Notes: generated from the letters alone by a model not told the origin. Shown: positions 29,156 to 40,847, numbered from the stretch's first letter. The stretch is DNA of 64,000 bases from Alcaligenaceae bacterium (GCA_029265795.1 JAJUGV010000004.1:1-64000), one strand, 5' to 3'. Made by a program: numbers and translations.

Positions 29156-30346
29156 TCAGTCTTCCAAATAATGCAACCAGCCTTCCGCTATCCAATCGCG
29201 CAGGGCGGCCTCTTCCTTGGGCTTTAATTTCGCTAGCAGTTGGTCGGAACACACCAGGACACGCTCGTCGGCGAGTTCGCGCATACGCCGACTGGCTTTC
29301 ACCGGTGCGACTTCGCCATTGATATAAAGCTCCTTGTCGTAGTACATCATGCGGGTACAGCGGTCTAGCTCGAATCGGCCTGTTGCGGGCAAGGGCTCTT
29401 CATCCGGCAGAATATCGTCGCCGGGGATGAAATAGGCATTATTCGGCAGTTCGGTCAGCCATTGCCCCAGGAAGCGTGCCGCCTGCTTGCGGCCCATCGG
29501 GAGTTTTCGGGTGACGTCAACAGTGGTGTCTATCAGGTTCTGGGGCAGCTCTGCCGGTGTGGTGGTGGCCGGCGTGCCAGGGTCCTTGTAGGTGTCGTCC
29601 AGCACAGGCCCGGGGATAACGGGTCGGGCATATAAGCCGTCGTCGTTACCCAGATTGGCCATGAGCTGGTCAGATACTGCATGCAGCATGCCGTAGGCGA
29701 GGGCGCCGTGTGCCGGAGCCCGAAAGCCGATAGATATGGTCATGCAGTTGTGGGTTTCTGCAATCCCGTCGTGAGCCACGTGCGGAGGGAGGTACAGCAT
29801 GTCGCCGGGTTCGAGCACAAATTCCTGTTCAGCCTCAAACCGTTGCAGGATCTTGCAGGGTAGGCCGGGAATAAGGTCCAGATCGGCCTGCTGGCTGATG
29901 CGCCAGCGGCGCTTCCCGTGGCCTTGCAGCAGGAAGACGTCGTAGCTGTCGAAATGTGGGCCCACGCCGCCGCCTTTGGTGGCCACGCTGATCATGACAT
30001 CATCCAGCCGCGCGTCGGAAATGAACCGAAAGCGACGCATGAGTTCGGCCATGCCGTCGTCATGCAGGTCCACGCTCTGAGCAAGAACCGTCCAACCGGG
30101 CTGGCGGGCGGAAGGCAGCTTCTTGAAGGGGCCCGTGTCCATCTTCCAGGTGTCGTCTTCCTGCCAAATCATTCTGGACTCCACCTCTTCGCGTTTCACA
30201 AGATTGCGGATGTCCACAGGGCGCAGGTTGGGCTGATAGTCGGGAATGGCCTGGCGCACCAGCAGAGGCTGCTTTTGCCAGTAGCGGGTCATGAACTCCT
30301 GCGGAGTGAGCCCGCCGAGCAGGATAAGAGGTTGGTCGATATTCAT
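29156..30346 (-). CDS. roxA: JmjC/cupin ribosomal oxygenase, YcfD/RoxA-like
   Basis: [26 protein letters not shown] (HxD), [17 protein letters not shown]-terminal dimerisation/winged region. Confidence 0.85.
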   Translation of the reverse strand: MNIDQPLILLGGLTPQEFMTRYWQKQPLLVRQAIPDYQPNLRPVDIRNLVKREEVESRMIWQEDDTWKMDTGPFKKLPSARQPGWTVLAQSVDLHDDGMAELMRRFRFISDARLDDVMISVATKGGGVGPHFDSYDVFLLQGHGKRRWRISQQADLDLIPGLPCKILQRFEAEQEFVLEPGDMLYLPPHVAHDGIAETHNCMTISIGFRAPAHGALAYGMLHAVSDQLMANLGNDDGLYARPVIPGPVLDDTYKDPGTPATTTPAELPQNLIDTTVDVTRKLPMGRKQAARFLGQWLTELPNNAYFIPGDDILPDEEPLPATGRFELDRCTRMMYYDKELYINGEVAPVKASRRMRELADERVLVCSDQLLAKLKPKEEAALRDWIAEGWLHYLED

Positions 30347-33000
30347 GATGAAATTTCTTCGTGTAGTGCGTAGAGCAGGTCGAGCGCTTCGCGTGGGCTC
30401 AGGCTGTCGGGGTCGATGTCGAGCAGTTTATCCCGCAGGGAAAGCGCGCGTTCTACCTCGGGGTGTGTGCTGCCGGCTGAGTCGGACGTGTCGCGTGAGT
30501 CGTTGTCGGCCGGGTCCTCGCCGGCGCTACCCGCCCCAAACAGATCGAGCTGCGGGGTGGCGACACCTAGGGCTTCGAGACGCGACAGTTCGCGGCTTGC
30601 ATGCCGGATGACCGGCGCAGGAATACCGGCACGTTGCGCGACCTGAATACCGTAGCTGCGGCTGGCGGGGCCTGGTCGCACTTCATGCAGGAATACGATG
30701 CCTGCCGACGATTCAGCGGCGGCCAGGTGCACATTGGCAGCTGTGGGGGCTTCAGATGGAAGCCGGGTTAACTCGAAATAATGGGTGGCGAACAGGGTAA
30801 GCGCTTGATTATGGTGTAGAAGCCGGTGTGCAATCGCCCAGGCGAGCGCCAGGCCATCGTAGGTGGACGTGCCGCGTCCGATCTCGTCCATGAGCACAAG
30901 ACTGTGGGTGGTGCTGGACTGCAGAATCGCCGCGGCCTCAGTCATTTCCATCATGAAGGTGGAGCGCCCACCCGCCAGATCGTCACCCGCGCCGATACGG
31001 GTGAAAATACGGTCAATATCACCGATGCGCGCCGTTGTAGCGGGAACGAAGCTGCCCGTTCGCGCCAGCAGGGCTATGAGGGCTACCTGACGCATGTAGG
31101 TGGACTTTCCGCCCATGTTGGGGCCGGTAATCAGCAGCATGCGCTGGGCCGGCGCCAGTGTGCAGTCGTTGGGCGTGAAGCGCTCGATGCTACGCTCGAC
31201 CACGGGATGGCGTCCTGCTTCGATCACGATTTCCGCCGCGTCGGTGAGCTCGGGTGCGACCCAATCATTATCACGGGCATGTAAGGCCAGCGACGCAAGG
31301 GCGTCGATTTGCGCCAGTGCCGAGGCGCAGGCGCTTAGCGAGCTTGCGTATTCCACCATCGTGTCGAGCAATTGGTCGTACAACCACTTTTCGCGGGTCA
31401 AACTGCGCTCTTGGGCCGAAAGCACTTTGTCTTCCCAGGTCTTAAGCTCGGGCGTGATAAAGCGTTCCGAATTCTTGAGCGTCTGACGACGGCGATATTC
31501 GTCCGGCACCTTGTCTGCCTGGCCTCGGGAAACTTCGATGAAGAAGCCATGAACGCGGTTGTATTCCACGCGCAGGTTGGGAATTCCAGTCCGTTCGCGC
31601 TCGCGTGCTTCCAGTTCCATCAGGAATTCGCCGCTATCAGTGGCCAGGCGACGCAGGTCGTCCAGCTCAGCGTCATATCCGGCAGCCAATACCCCACCAT
31701 CGCGCACCTGGGCCGCCGGCTCTTCGGCAATTGCACGTGCGAGTAGTTGTGTCGCATCGGGATCTACCGCCAGCTGCGTACGCAAGTGTTGCAACGACTC
31801 ACCCCCGCGGTAGCGTTGAGCCAGCAACTGTATGAGTTCCGGCAACTGCTGCAGACAGTCGCGCAGACTCGCCAGCTCGCGGGGGCGTACGGAGCGCAGC
31901 CACAGCCTGGTGGCAATTCGCTCAAGGTCCGGCATTCGTTTCAGATGGCGGCGCAATATATCCAGAGGTTCCTCAGCTTCCAAACCCTCTGCCGGCTCGG
32001 GTGACAACAGCGAGGTAATGACATTTTGGCGTTCCAGTACCGCCTGCCTGTTGCGCAGAGGTTGATGCAGCCAGCGGCGTAGCAGACGGCTGCCCATTGG
32101 GGTGGCGCAGTGGTCCAGCACAGAGAAAAGAGTAGGGCCGTCTTCGCCGCTGATGGTGTCAGTGATCTCGAGGTTGCGCCGAGTTACGGGATCCAGGACA
32201 ACATACTCGCCGCCGTGGTCAACTTGAATCCCATGCACATGTTCCAGCGCCTGGCTTTGCGTGTGACTGACATAGCGCAGCAGCGCTCCGGCTGCACACG
32301 CTGCGACCGGGACCTCTGACAGCCCCAAGCCTTGCAGACCCTGTACCTTGAAATGCGTTTCCAGGACATGAGTGGCACTATCCAGCTCGAAATGCCAGTC
32401 GGGGATGCGGCTGAGCGTCGCCTGGCTATCGGGCAGTTCGCGGGCGTTTTCGGCGCAGACCAGTTCGGCCGGATCGACCCGGTGCAGCTCGGTTTCCAGC
32501 ATGTCCGGGGCGCATTCGGTAACGCGAAATTCCCCGTTGGCGACATTCATCCAGGCAAGCCCGCAGCGTTCCCGCCGACCCTTGCCCTGGGCCCATACCG
32601 CTGCAATCATGCGATCGGCCTTGCTGGGCAACAGCGCATCGTCTGTCAGTGTTCCCGGCGTCACGATACGCACGATTTTCCGTTCTACCGGCCCTTTGCT
32701 GGTTGCCGGATCGCCGACCTGTTCGCAGATGGCAATGGATTCGCCGAGCGCGACCAGCCGTGCCAAATAGCTTTCGACTGAGTGAAAGGGCACGCCGGCC
32801 ATTGGGACGGGCTCGCCGTTGGACATTCCACGCTTGGCCAGTGTCAGATTTAGCAGCCGCGCGCCGCGTTCCGCGTCTTCGTAGAACAATTCATAGAAGT
32901 CACCCATACGGTAGAACAGCAAATGCTCGCCCGCCTGCGCTTTTAAGCGAAGGTATTGCTGCATCATGGGAGTGTGGCCGGAGAGATCGGGTTGCGTCAT
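30343..33000 (-). CDS. mutS: DNA mismatch repair protein MutS
   Basis: [55 protein letters not shown]. Confidence 0.97.
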   Translation of the reverse strand: MTQPDLSGHTPMMQQYLRLKAQAGEHLLFYRMGDFYELFYEDAERGARLLNLTLAKRGMSNGEPVPMAGVPFHSVESYLARLVALGESIAICEQVGDPATSKGPVERKIVRIVTPGTLTDDALLPSKADRMIAAVWAQGKGRRERCGLAWMNVANGEFRVTECAPDMLETELHRVDPAELVCAENARELPDSQATLSRIPDWHFELDSATHVLETHFKVQGLQGLGLSEVPVAACAAGALLRYVSHTQSQALEHVHGIQVDHGGEYVVLDPVTRRNLEITDTISGEDGPTLFSVLDHCATPMGSRLLRRWLHQPLRNRQAVLERQNVITSLLSPEPAEGLEAEEPLDILRRHLKRMPDLERIATRLWLRSVRPRELASLRDCLQQLPELIQLLAQRYRGGESLQHLRTQLAVDPDATQLLARAIAEEPAAQVRDGGVLAAGYDAELDDLRRLATDSGEFLMELEARERERTGIPNLRVEYNRVHGFFIEVSRGQADKVPDEYRRRQTLKNSERFITPELKTWEDKVLSAQERSLTREKWLYDQLLDTMVEYASSLSACASALAQIDALASLALHARDNDWVAPELTDAAEIVIEAGRHPVVERSIERFTPNDCTLAPAQRMLLITGPNMGGKSTYMRQVALIALLARTGSFVPATTARIGDIDRIFTRIGAGDDLAGGRSTFMMEMTEAAAILQSSTTHSLVLMDEIGRGTSTYDGLALAWAIAHRLLHHNQALTLFATHYFELTRLPSEAPTAANVHLAAAESSAGIVFLHEVRPGPASRSYGIQVAQRAGIPAPVIRHASRELSRLEALGVATPQLDLFGAGSAGEDPADNDSRDTSDSAGSTHPEVERALSLRDKLLDIDPDSLSPREALDLLYALHEEISS

Positions 33001-33136
33001 CAAGAACCAGAGAAAATACGTGTGACGCCGGCGCAGTGCGGGCCAGGACATGGGCCGTGGCACCCGTATTGCGCCGGCCGGGAAAGTGAGCTCGAAAACG
33101 GCATTGTAGTAAGGAACCGGCTTCGTAGCGGCATCC

Positions 33137-33847
33137 TCAGTCTAGCGACAGTAGGGCGTCTAGATCCTGAATAGTGATTTTGCGCTGGCCTGATTGGCGT
33201 ATCCAGCCGGCCGCTTCAAATTCCCCAAGTCGGCGACTGACTGTTTCAGGGGTGGTGCCCAGGAAAGAGGCGAGATGGCGTCGGCTCATGGGCAGAGAGA
33301 ACTCCGCAGAGCCTTCCTGTTGCGCCAGTCCTGCCAGGTACTGTGCCAGACGGGCGTTGATCGAGGCCGTAGCAATGGCAGCCGTCTGTTTTTCGCTGGT
33401 GTCTAGGCGGCGTGACAACTCTGCAAGCATGTGCAGGCTGATGTCCGGATACTGCAGGAGCAGTTCTCGCAGGTCCACCTGACGAATGGTGCAGACTTGC
33501 GAGGCCTGCATGGCCTGGGCATAGGAGTCGTGGCTGCTGGAAGAGAACAGTGCGAGCTCGCCGGCGAAATCCCCTGGTTCCAAAATGCGCACGAGCTGTT
33601 CCTTACCGGTTTCGGCCAGCCTGTACACCTTGATTCGGCCTGTGTGAACGATGAACAGGCTGTCGGATGATTCGCCGGCCCGGTGAATGAATTGCCCTCG
33701 TTCGTAGTCACGCATACGAGCTTTGTTGGAGATGACCGTGAGCGCTTCCGGGGAGAGATGATTAAACACGGGAACATGAGACACACATAGGGCAGGGATG
33801 TGCTCATGATGGGCATCGGCATGTAGGGAAGCAGGGGTGTTCTTCAT
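33137..33847 (-). CDS. Crp/Fnr family transcriptional regulator
   Basis: cNMP-binding fold [10 protein letters not shown]-type motif and [28 protein letters not shown]; lacks the N-terminal FNR Cys cluster. Confidence 0.87.
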   Translation of the reverse strand: MKNTPASLHADAHHEHIPALCVSHVPVFNHLSPEALTVISNKARMRDYERGQFIHRAGESSDSLFIVHTGRIKVYRLAETGKEQLVRILEPGDFAGELALFSSSSHDSYAQAMQASQVCTIRQVDLRELLLQYPDISLHMLAELSRRLDTSEKQTAAIATASINARLAQYLAGLAQQEGSAEFSLPMSRRHLASFLGTTPETVSRRLGEFEAAGWIRQSGQRKITIQDLDALLSLD

Positions 33848-33854
33848 GCCGGAA

Positions 33855-34835
33855 TCATGCCGGGATGTTCCGGTCTGACGGTCGTTGCAGATCCAATACC
33901 GGCCCCAGGGGAACAATACCGTTCGGATTAATGCTCTTGTGGCTGCGGTAATAGTGCTGTTTGATATGGTCGAAATTGACCGTTTGTGCCACGCCCGGCC
34001 ATTGATAGAGTTCGCGTGTATAGCTCCAAAGATTCGGGTAGTCCACCAACCGCTTCAAATTGCATTTGAAATGCCCGTGATAGACGGAGTCAAAGCGAAT
34101 AAGGGTGGTGAACAGTCGCCAGTCGGCTTCGGTAATACGGTCGCCAACGAGATAGCGCTGGCGGGCAAGCCGGGCCTCGAGCTTGCCCAGATAGGAAAAC
34201 AGATTTTCGACTTCCTGCTCGTAGACTTCCTGTTGCGTGGCGAAGCCGACTTTGTACACGCCGTTATTGATGGCGTCATAGACTTCTGCATTGATCGCAT
34301 CTATCTGAGGCAGTAGTTCTGCGGGAGCATAGTCGCCTTGCGCAGCGCCGACTCCGTCAAACGCCGAATTCAGCATGCGGATGATCTCGGCCGATTCATT
34401 ATTCACGATGGTGTTGCTCTTCAGGTCCCATAGCACCGGTACGGTCACGCGCCCGCTATAGCCCGGCTCGGCATGCAAATACACTTCGTAGAGATACCGT
34501 GCTTGGGCCACGGGGTCTTTCACCACTCCCGGAGCCGGCTCGAATGTCCATCCATGATCGCCCATATACGGGTTCACCACCGAAACACTGATCATGTCCT
34601 GTAGGCCTTTCAGGGCGCGGAAGATCAGAACACGGTTGGCCCAAGGGCAGGCCAGCGATACATAAAGGTGATAGCGTCCCGCTTCGGCCTTGAAGCCGCC
34701 GGCGCCGCTCGGGCCGGGCGTGCCGTCCGGCGTGACCCAATTGCGGAATTGGGCGTCGCTGCGCACGAACCGGCCCCCCGTACTGCTGGTGTCATACCAT
34801 TGATCGTGCCATTTGCCGTCTATCAGTAATCCCAT
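33855..34835 (-). CDS. Glutathionyl-hydroquinone reductase / GST family (YqjG-like)
   Basis: YHLYVSLACPWANRVLIFRALKGL active-site Cys, NNESAEIIRML, long C-terminal GST domain. Confidence 0.9.
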   Translation of the reverse strand: MGLLIDGKWHDQWYDTSSTGGRFVRSDAQFRNWVTPDGTPGPSGAGGFKAEAGRYHLYVSLACPWANRVLIFRALKGLQDMISVSVVNPYMGDHGWTFEPAPGVVKDPVAQARYLYEVYLHAEPGYSGRVTVPVLWDLKSNTIVNNESAEIIRMLNSAFDGVGAAQGDYAPAELLPQIDAINAEVYDAINNGVYKVGFATQQEVYEQEVENLFSYLGKLEARLARQRYLVGDRITEADWRLFTTLIRFDSVYHGHFKCNLKRLVDYPNLWSYTRELYQWPGVAQTVNFDHIKQHYYRSHKSINPNGIVPLGPVLDLQRPSDRNIPA

Positions 34836-34871
34836 GACTGGCCCCCATTTATTGAATGCTTACGAGGGGCT

Positions 34872-36821
34872 TCAGGCCTCCATTGCGGGCAGTGCAATGG
34901 TGAATGTCGAGCCCCGCCCCTGAATGCTGCTGGCAGTTATTGTGCCCCCATGACGCTCGATGGTAATACGTACGAACGCGAGCCCCAAGCCTGCACCGCT
35001 GGTTTCAGCGGGCATCTCTGCCGTTACGCGAGCAAAAGGTTCGAATATGCGGCCAAGCTGGTGTTCAGGGATACCGGGCCCCTGATCCTGAATCGCGATC
35101 TCCCAGGTAGCGCCCTTACGGGCGAGCCTGCAGTGCACTGTTGTATGTTCAGGGCTGTACTTGACGGCGTTGTCTAATAAATTGCGCAGTGCTCTTCCCA
35201 GAAGCTGGTGATCTCCTTCAACCCAGGCGGGCTCTGACGGTACGTTCGGCATTACGCTGATGCTGCGCCGGCGGCTGACTTCCCACCCAGCATCGCAGGC
35301 TTCCTGCAACAGGCCCCCCAGGTCCAGGAGGCGCTTATTAAGCGGCAGACACTCCGCTCGTTCCAGTTGCACAAAACCATCCATTAATGCAAGTGTGTCT
35401 GCGGCACGCTGTTCAATGCGGCTCAGCAGGGCTTGTGTGTCGCGGCTCTCAGGCTCACGGCGCTGCATCTCGATCAGCGCGAGAATGGCATTCTGTGGTG
35501 CACGTGCGTCGTGCGACAGGAAGCGCAAAGTCTCTTCACGCTTTTGTTGTGCGTGCCGGAAGCGGGCAATCGCCTGATGCAGCAACCGGACCCGCGCGGG
35601 TAAAGAGCGATCGACCGTGATGGGCATGGCGTCGCCGATGACGCCCGCATTCCCCGGAATGGCGCGTCGCAGGTGTTGAAGCTCACGGTCGATATGTTGC
35701 AACGAGGCCTCCTGGCTGCGCCAACTCCATAACGGGAAAGCCAAAGCGATGCCAATTAAGCCGCTGGTGACGGGCAACCACACGTGAGTGGAAATGAGTA
35801 GAACAACGGCCAGCAGTGCCCATAGCGAAATGATGCTGAGGGTCGCAAGAAAAGAATGCCGCGGTGAAAAGCGCCTGACTGCTAGGCAGGTAAGCAGGAC
35901 CGGCAGAGCATTCAGAAGGGCGGACGCCCAGGCCGGCAGTGTGCGAATCCACGTGTCGTGTTTCAGCGCCAGCATGCCGTTTGCCATGATTTCCACACCG
36001 GACATGGTCTGGCCGTCTGTTGTCATGGGGGTGGGATATGTATCTCCGAGGCCCGAACTCCATGCCCCGACAAGGACCAGGCGGTCGCGGAAGTGATCGC
36101 TCGGGACATCGCCACGCAACACGGAGGCGTAGGAGTAGAAGGGAAAGTGGCCGGCCGGCGCCCGAAAGGGGATGCGTAGGCTATCGTCGGGGCGAATGGA
36201 TTTTTCGGACTGGCCATGCATGGCGACAACAAAGTGCTGCACGCTGCGGTTATCCGAAAGCGTGCGTTGCAGTGTCAGTGAGCGGACAGTGCCATCGCTA
36301 TCGGGATAAATATTGATGTAACCCAGCCCCGCTGCGGCATTCGCCAGGACCGGCAGCGGCATATGCAGGCCTTGCGGCGCTCCAGGCTGATGCATAATGA
36401 AGGTTGGCAGCACCACACGCCCGTGTTGCGTGACGGCCTGTGCGAAAGCATGGTCGCCTTCAGGGTTGTCGGGATTCGGTTCACTGAAGACGATGTCGAA
36501 GCCTACGCGCCTGGCTTCACTTAACCGGCCCAATAATTCGGCGTGAACGCTGCGGTGCCAGGGCCATCTCCCCAACGCATCAATGCTGCCATCGTCTATG
36601 GCAATGATGACAATGTCATTGTCCCCCGGGTCGTTCGGCCAGGCTCGCAGCACGCCGTCATAAAAGGTGTCGTCAAGCCGTGCTATGCCGGTCTGTTCGC
36701 TATAGAGGCCGACCAGCAGCGTTGTCAGGACTGTCAGGAATGTAATCGCCAGCCATTCCGCATGAACCCGTTTTTCGAGTGAACTCCAAAACGTGGTGTC
36801 GGAATCCGGGTGGCTGGGCAT
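34872..36821 (-). CDS. CHASE2 domain sensor histidine kinase
   Basis: CHASE2: RLDDTFYDGVLRAWPNDPGDNDIVIIAIDDGSIDALGRWPWHR; H-box RFLSHDARAPQNAILALIE; NLLDNAVKYSPEH and GAGLGLAFVRITIERHGG. Confidence 0.92.
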   Translation of the reverse strand: MPSHPDSDTTFWSSLEKRVHAEWLAITFLTVLTTLLVGLYSEQTGIARLDDTFYDGVLRAWPNDPGDNDIVIIAIDDGSIDALGRWPWHRSVHAELLGRLSEARRVGFDIVFSEPNPDNPEGDHAFAQAVTQHGRVVLPTFIMHQPGAPQGLHMPLPVLANAAAGLGYINIYPDSDGTVRSLTLQRTLSDNRSVQHFVVAMHGQSEKSIRPDDSLRIPFRAPAGHFPFYSYASVLRGDVPSDHFRDRLVLVGAWSSGLGDTYPTPMTTDGQTMSGVEIMANGMLALKHDTWIRTLPAWASALLNALPVLLTCLAVRRFSPRHSFLATLSIISLWALLAVVLLISTHVWLPVTSGLIGIALAFPLWSWRSQEASLQHIDRELQHLRRAIPGNAGVIGDAMPITVDRSLPARVRLLHQAIARFRHAQQKREETLRFLSHDARAPQNAILALIEMQRREPESRDTQALLSRIEQRAADTLALMDGFVQLERAECLPLNKRLLDLGGLLQEACDAGWEVSRRRSISVMPNVPSEPAWVEGDHQLLGRALRNLLDNAVKYSPEHTTVHCRLARKGATWEIAIQDQGPGIPEHQLGRIFEPFARVTAEMPAETSGAGLGLAFVRITIERHGGTITASSIQGRGSTFTIALPAMEA

Positions 36822-36828
36822 GATGGGC

Positions 36829-37935
36829 TCAGTAAGCGTTCAAATACACCTGCCCGCCGTGTCCGGCTACCACGGGCCGGCCATTGCTGCTGAGCAGCAC
36901 CGGTTGACCTTCAAACGAGCGGGCGGCGTCGGGACCCATGAGGTTATCGGGACCAATTGCCCGAACCAGCACATACTGAGTGCCCGGCCCATAAGCGGAG
37001 AAATGAATGTCTTCGACCGACGCAAAGTGTTGGCTGGAGCGTGGACGGGTCCCATCGGGATCGTCTGCGACGCGCACAAGATAGCCGGAAGCGCCGGGTA
37101 CCGGCTGAACGCTTATTTGCCATCCGCGCGGGCCACGTTCAGGTTCACCCAGTTCGGGTGCGGCAGGCAGATTGCGTACGGTACCCATGACGCCATCCGC
37201 ACCGGTCAGCACACCTTGGCCGGGGCGCAGCAATGCCTTCCCGAAGCTGGCTGCACCCAGGTGAGCAAGCCCGCTCAAGACTTCCGTCTGTGCACTCGAG
37301 CTATCGCGATGTACCCGCAGCCGTGTGCCCCGCACCCCGGTAATGGCGACAGGGGTACGAATCTCAAACCGGCCGACTCCTGTGTTTTGCGGTGCCACCC
37401 ACGACTCCACTGACCCTTTTTCAACAGAAAGTATCGTGTCCGTAAGCCCGGTGCCCTTGAAGGCCTGCAGTCGCTCGATGGCAATGGTGGAGCTTCCCGG
37501 CAAAGTCAGCGTGCTGCCGTCAGTCAGCTGGACAGTGGCGAATGCACCGGCTGCCGTCGCCAATGAGCCGCCTTCTGGTAGTTCCTGACCGGTATATGCC
37601 CGATTGCCGTTGATGAGGACCTGGCCACTGGTATGCAGCAAGCGAGCAGGTGCTGGCTCTTCAGGAATCATGGAAAATGGAATGCGCAGGACTTTACCGA
37701 TAGGTAAGGCCAGTGTGTCGGCGACATGGTTGATTTGCTGCAGAGCGGGCCAGTTCTGAGGTGAGCTTGTATACCTCAGCGAGAGCTCCAGCAAGGTATC
37801 GCCCTTCACCACACGATAGAGAAAGTCATCACCGTCGGCGCCGGCGGGCTGCGCCGAAAGCGCGGTGGGGACGAATGTGATTAGGGCGAAGAGGCATTTC
37901 ACCAGTGTGCCGCGCAGGGCCGGAGTCAGTGTCAT
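36829..37935 (-). CDS. FecR domain protein with N-terminal LysM domain
   Basis: Signal peptide; LysM YRVVKGDTLLELSLRYTSSPQNWPALQQIN; FecR VQLTDGSTLTLPGSSTIAIERL. Confidence 0.87.
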   Translation of the reverse strand: MTLTPALRGTLVKCLFALITFVPTALSAQPAGADGDDFLYRVVKGDTLLELSLRYTSSPQNWPALQQINHVADTLALPIGKVLRIPFSMIPEEPAPARLLHTSGQVLINGNRAYTGQELPEGGSLATAAGAFATVQLTDGSTLTLPGSSTIAIERLQAFKGTGLTDTILSVEKGSVESWVAPQNTGVGRFEIRTPVAITGVRGTRLRVHRDSSSAQTEVLSGLAHLGAASFGKALLRPGQGVLTGADGVMGTVRNLPAAPELGEPERGPRGWQISVQPVPGASGYLVRVADDPDGTRPRSSQHFASVEDIHFSAYGPGTQYVLVRAIGPDNLMGPDAARSFEGQPVLLSSNGRPVVAGHGGQVYLNAY

Positions 37936-38648
37936 AGCGTGTCGTTATGGGAGGGGTCGTTGCTGCCTAGCAGTTCCAGCCGGTAGCCCAATGCATAGGA
38001 GGCGCTGAGTCGCACACCGTTCTCAGGCTTTAGCTGCAGTTTGCGGCGGATATTCGACAGATGGGTGTCTATGGTGCGGGAAGTAGCAGGGATGTCGCGG
38101 TTCCATACCGAGCTGCTGAGTACGTCACGCGAGAACAACTGGCCGGGGTTACGCAGAAAAAGCAGTGCTAGCTCGAATTCCTTCGGTGCCAGCTCGACCG
38201 CCTCCCCATTGAGTTCGATGCGTCCGTTGGCGGGATCGACCTGATATACCGCACAGCGAAATGGCGTATCCTGGACAGGCAGCCTTGCGGTGCGCCGTGC
38301 CAACGCCTGTACGCGGGCGAGCAGTTCGGCTTCACGCACGGGTTTGATGATGTAGTCGTCTGCTCCGGCATGCAGAGCCGCAACCAAGTCACTTTCTTCG
38401 CTGCGATTCGTGACGAAAATCACTGGAATGTCGTGGCCTAGGTTAGAGCGCACCCAACGCAGGACATCGAAGCCGGAAATGTCAGGGAGTTCCCAATCAA
38501 TTAGCAGGAAGTCGAAAGTTTTTTTAGCAAGCGCTGCCAGATAGTCTCTTCCGTTTGGAAATACCGTACACCGATGCCCCATTTTGGAAATGATGGACTG
38601 AATCAGTTCACCCTGGGCGAAATCATCCTCAACCGAAGCGATGTGCAT
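37932..38648 (-). CDS. OmpR-family response regulator
   Basis: Receiver DFLLIDWELPDISGFDVLRWVR and trans_reg_C DTHLSNIRRKLQLKPENGVRLSASYALGYRLE. Confidence 0.93.
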   Translation of the reverse strand: MHIASVEDDFAQGELIQSIISKMGHRCTVFPNGRDYLAALAKKTFDFLLIDWELPDISGFDVLRWVRSNLGHDIPVIFVTNRSEESDLVAALHAGADDYIIKPVREAELLARVQALARRTARLPVQDTPFRCAVYQVDPANGRIELNGEAVELAPKEFELALLFLRNPGQLFSRDVLSSSVWNRDIPATSRTIDTHLSNIRRKLQLKPENGVRLSASYALGYRLELLGSNDPSHNDTL

Positions 38649-38758
38649 GCAGAAGCCAAGTCGTTTTTATAAGAGTTCAAGGTTCGTCTTCCTGTAATGA
38701 TACTGGATGGAATGTTTTGTCACGAGTCGTGGCAGCCAACTATCGGGGATATCCGCTG

Positions 38759-39838
38759 ATGAGAGTTCTTTTCCGGACGTTGTTGCTAGCGTTCAGCGCA
38801 GCGCTCCTGATTGCCGTTGTTTACCGCCCCAAACCGCTGGAGCAACAGCTAGTCCACTTGCAGTTGCAGCAATCGATCCCCCACTATGCGCCTGAAATGG
38901 CCGGGGAGCCTGTTGAACTGCAGGCATTGATGCTGATGTACGCCCATGACCCCGTTTTGCTTGCGAAAGCCAGGCTTGCCCTAATGCGCTATCCAGCAAT
39001 GGCACAGCAAATTCTTTTGCAATTTGGCGAGCTTCCGACCTTTCAGGGTGTGCTGAAGAGGTATGGGGAAGACGTGCTGCTGCCCATTCAATACTTTCTG
39101 GAAAATGAAGTTCGCACACTTGAGATCATGCATGGCATGAGCGAAACGGCGAAAGCCGTGGTGTCCACCTTGAGGGGGTGGTGGGACGGCGAGACGGCAG
39201 GGGAAACGGCCACCGGGCGGCTGAGCCCTGAAGATAGGGGCTGGTATGCCGTGCAATTCATTGACTCTGAAGGCTACGACTTTATGGGGCAGTTTGTGCT
39301 CACTCAGGAAGGAAAGGTCAGCTGGTTGCAGACTGAACGGGTGCTTGAAGGCATCAACCGCTTCTTTGCGAGTGGGCTTAAAGGGTTGGAAACACGCTTT
39401 CGCCGCGATGCCGTTATTGCTCCTTCTGATGTGGGCTGGGCCGCCATGGATATTGCCATCGGCGTCGGCGCCTTCAAGCTATTACGTATGGGCCGTGTCG
39501 GGACGGCGGGGCGCTCGTTGACGTTCTCCCAACGCTCCGCCGTGCTCGGTGCTGGGCTATGGCGGGGAACGCTGATGGGTGCTCGAGTGGTTAAGTACGG
39601 TGCTCCCGCAGTGCTGGCCTATATGGCGCTGCGGCATCCGAGCATCATCAATTCTGTGCTGGCGGCTGCAGCGGAACGGCTTGGTGTACCGGTGAAGGTG
39701 ATGCAGCTCGGAGGCTGGACACTGTTACTGTTTCCTGTCTTCCTGGTTCTGCGCTGGTTGATCGGTCCGCTCGCATGGTTATTAGCGGCTTCGGCAAACT
39801 TGCTGCGTTGGGGCGAAAAGCGTCTGGTGAGCGCATAA
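38759..39838 (+). CDS. Conserved-looking hypothetical membrane-associated protein
   Basis: 360-aa ORF from MRVLFRTLLLAFSAALLIAVVYRP; N- and C-terminal hydrophobic helices; no family recognised. Confidence 0.7.
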   Translation: MRVLFRTLLLAFSAALLIAVVYRPKPLEQQLVHLQLQQSIPHYAPEMAGEPVELQALMLMYAHDPVLLAKARLALMRYPAMAQQILLQFGELPTFQGVLKRYGEDVLLPIQYFLENEVRTLEIMHGMSETAKAVVSTLRGWWDGETAGETATGRLSPEDRGWYAVQFIDSEGYDFMGQFVLTQEGKVSWLQTERVLEGINRFFASGLKGLETRFRRDAVIAPSDVGWAAMDIAIGVGAFKLLRMGRVGTAGRSLTFSQRSAVLGAGLWRGTLMGARVVKYGAPAVLAYMALRHPSIINSVLAAAAERLGVPVKVMQLGGWTLLLFPVFLVLRWLIGPLAWLLAASANLLRWGEKRLVSA

Positions 39839-39966
39839 ACCTTGGCGACACGATCGGTCCAGCGCGTGGATGGCTAAGGCGGAATGGGCTGGGCCGCAGG
39901 TCCGAAAGTCGTTAATCTAGGGGCCTCATTTCTCTTGCCGCAAGGCCAACTTACTCTTACTCCGTC

Positions 39967-40782
39967 ATGTTGCCCGTCAATACATTTAAGAAGGCCCTGC
40001 GTTCGGGGCAAGCCCAGATAGGTGTCTGGTCTACGATTCCTTCCCCTTTCGTTTCCGAGCTGGTCGGTGGCGCCGGTTATGACTGGGTCCTGCTCGATAC
40101 TGAACACACCCCCAATGATGTGCCGTTGATGCTGTCTCAGTTGCAGGCGCTGGCGGCCGCCCAGCCGGCGCAGGGGCGACCCGCGTCGCACGCAGTGGTG
40201 AGGCCTGCTTGGAACGATCTGGTTCTTATCAAGCGCTACCTCGATCTTGGCGTGCAGACGCTGTTACTTCCCTTTGTGCAAAATTCAGATGAAGCACATG
40301 CAGCCGTACAGGCCATGCGATACGCACCGGAAGGGATCAGGGGAATGGGCGGTTCCATGCGGGCCTCGAATTTCGGTCGTACACACGATTACATCCAGCG
40401 TGTGACAGATGAGCTATGTCTGCTCGTTCAGGTAGAGACCGCCGAGGCCTTAAGCAATCTGGAATCGATCGCGAATGTCGAAGGGGTCGACGGGGTGTTC
40501 ATTGGCCCCGCTGATTTATCGGCAAGTCTGGGCTACCCCGGTCAGCCGGGTCACCCCGAAGTCACCCGCATCATCGACGATGCCATTCGTCGCATCCGTG
40601 CCTGTGGCAAAGCGCCGGGCATTCTGATGACTAACGAGGCGCGCGCGCGCGAGTGCCTGGAGTTGGGTGCACTATTCGTTGCCGTGGCGTTGGATACAGT
40701 CCTGCTTCGCGATGCCCTCGACTCCACCGCCGCTCGTTTCTGTGCTGGCACGCAGGCGCCGGCGCACTCCAGCCCATATTGA
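39967..40782 (+). CDS. HpcH/HpaI aldolase family protein
   Basis: FKKALRSGQAQIGVWSTIPSPFVSELVGGAGYDWVLLDTEHTPND, VETAEALSNLESIANVEGVDGVFIGPADLSASLGYPGQPGHPEV. Confidence 0.93.
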   Translation: MLPVNTFKKALRSGQAQIGVWSTIPSPFVSELVGGAGYDWVLLDTEHTPNDVPLMLSQLQALAAAQPAQGRPASHAVVRPAWNDLVLIKRYLDLGVQTLLLPFVQNSDEAHAAVQAMRYAPEGIRGMGGSMRASNFGRTHDYIQRVTDELCLLVQVETAEALSNLESIANVEGVDGVFIGPADLSASLGYPGQPGHPEVTRIIDDAIRRIRACGKAPGILMTNEARARECLELGALFVAVALDTVLLRDALDSTAARFCAGTQAPAHSSPY

Positions 40783-40847
40783 ACAGACGGCTTGGTGGGC
40801 CCTACTCATCATGGCTTATAATTACCAAAAGTAACAAGGAGTAAAAA

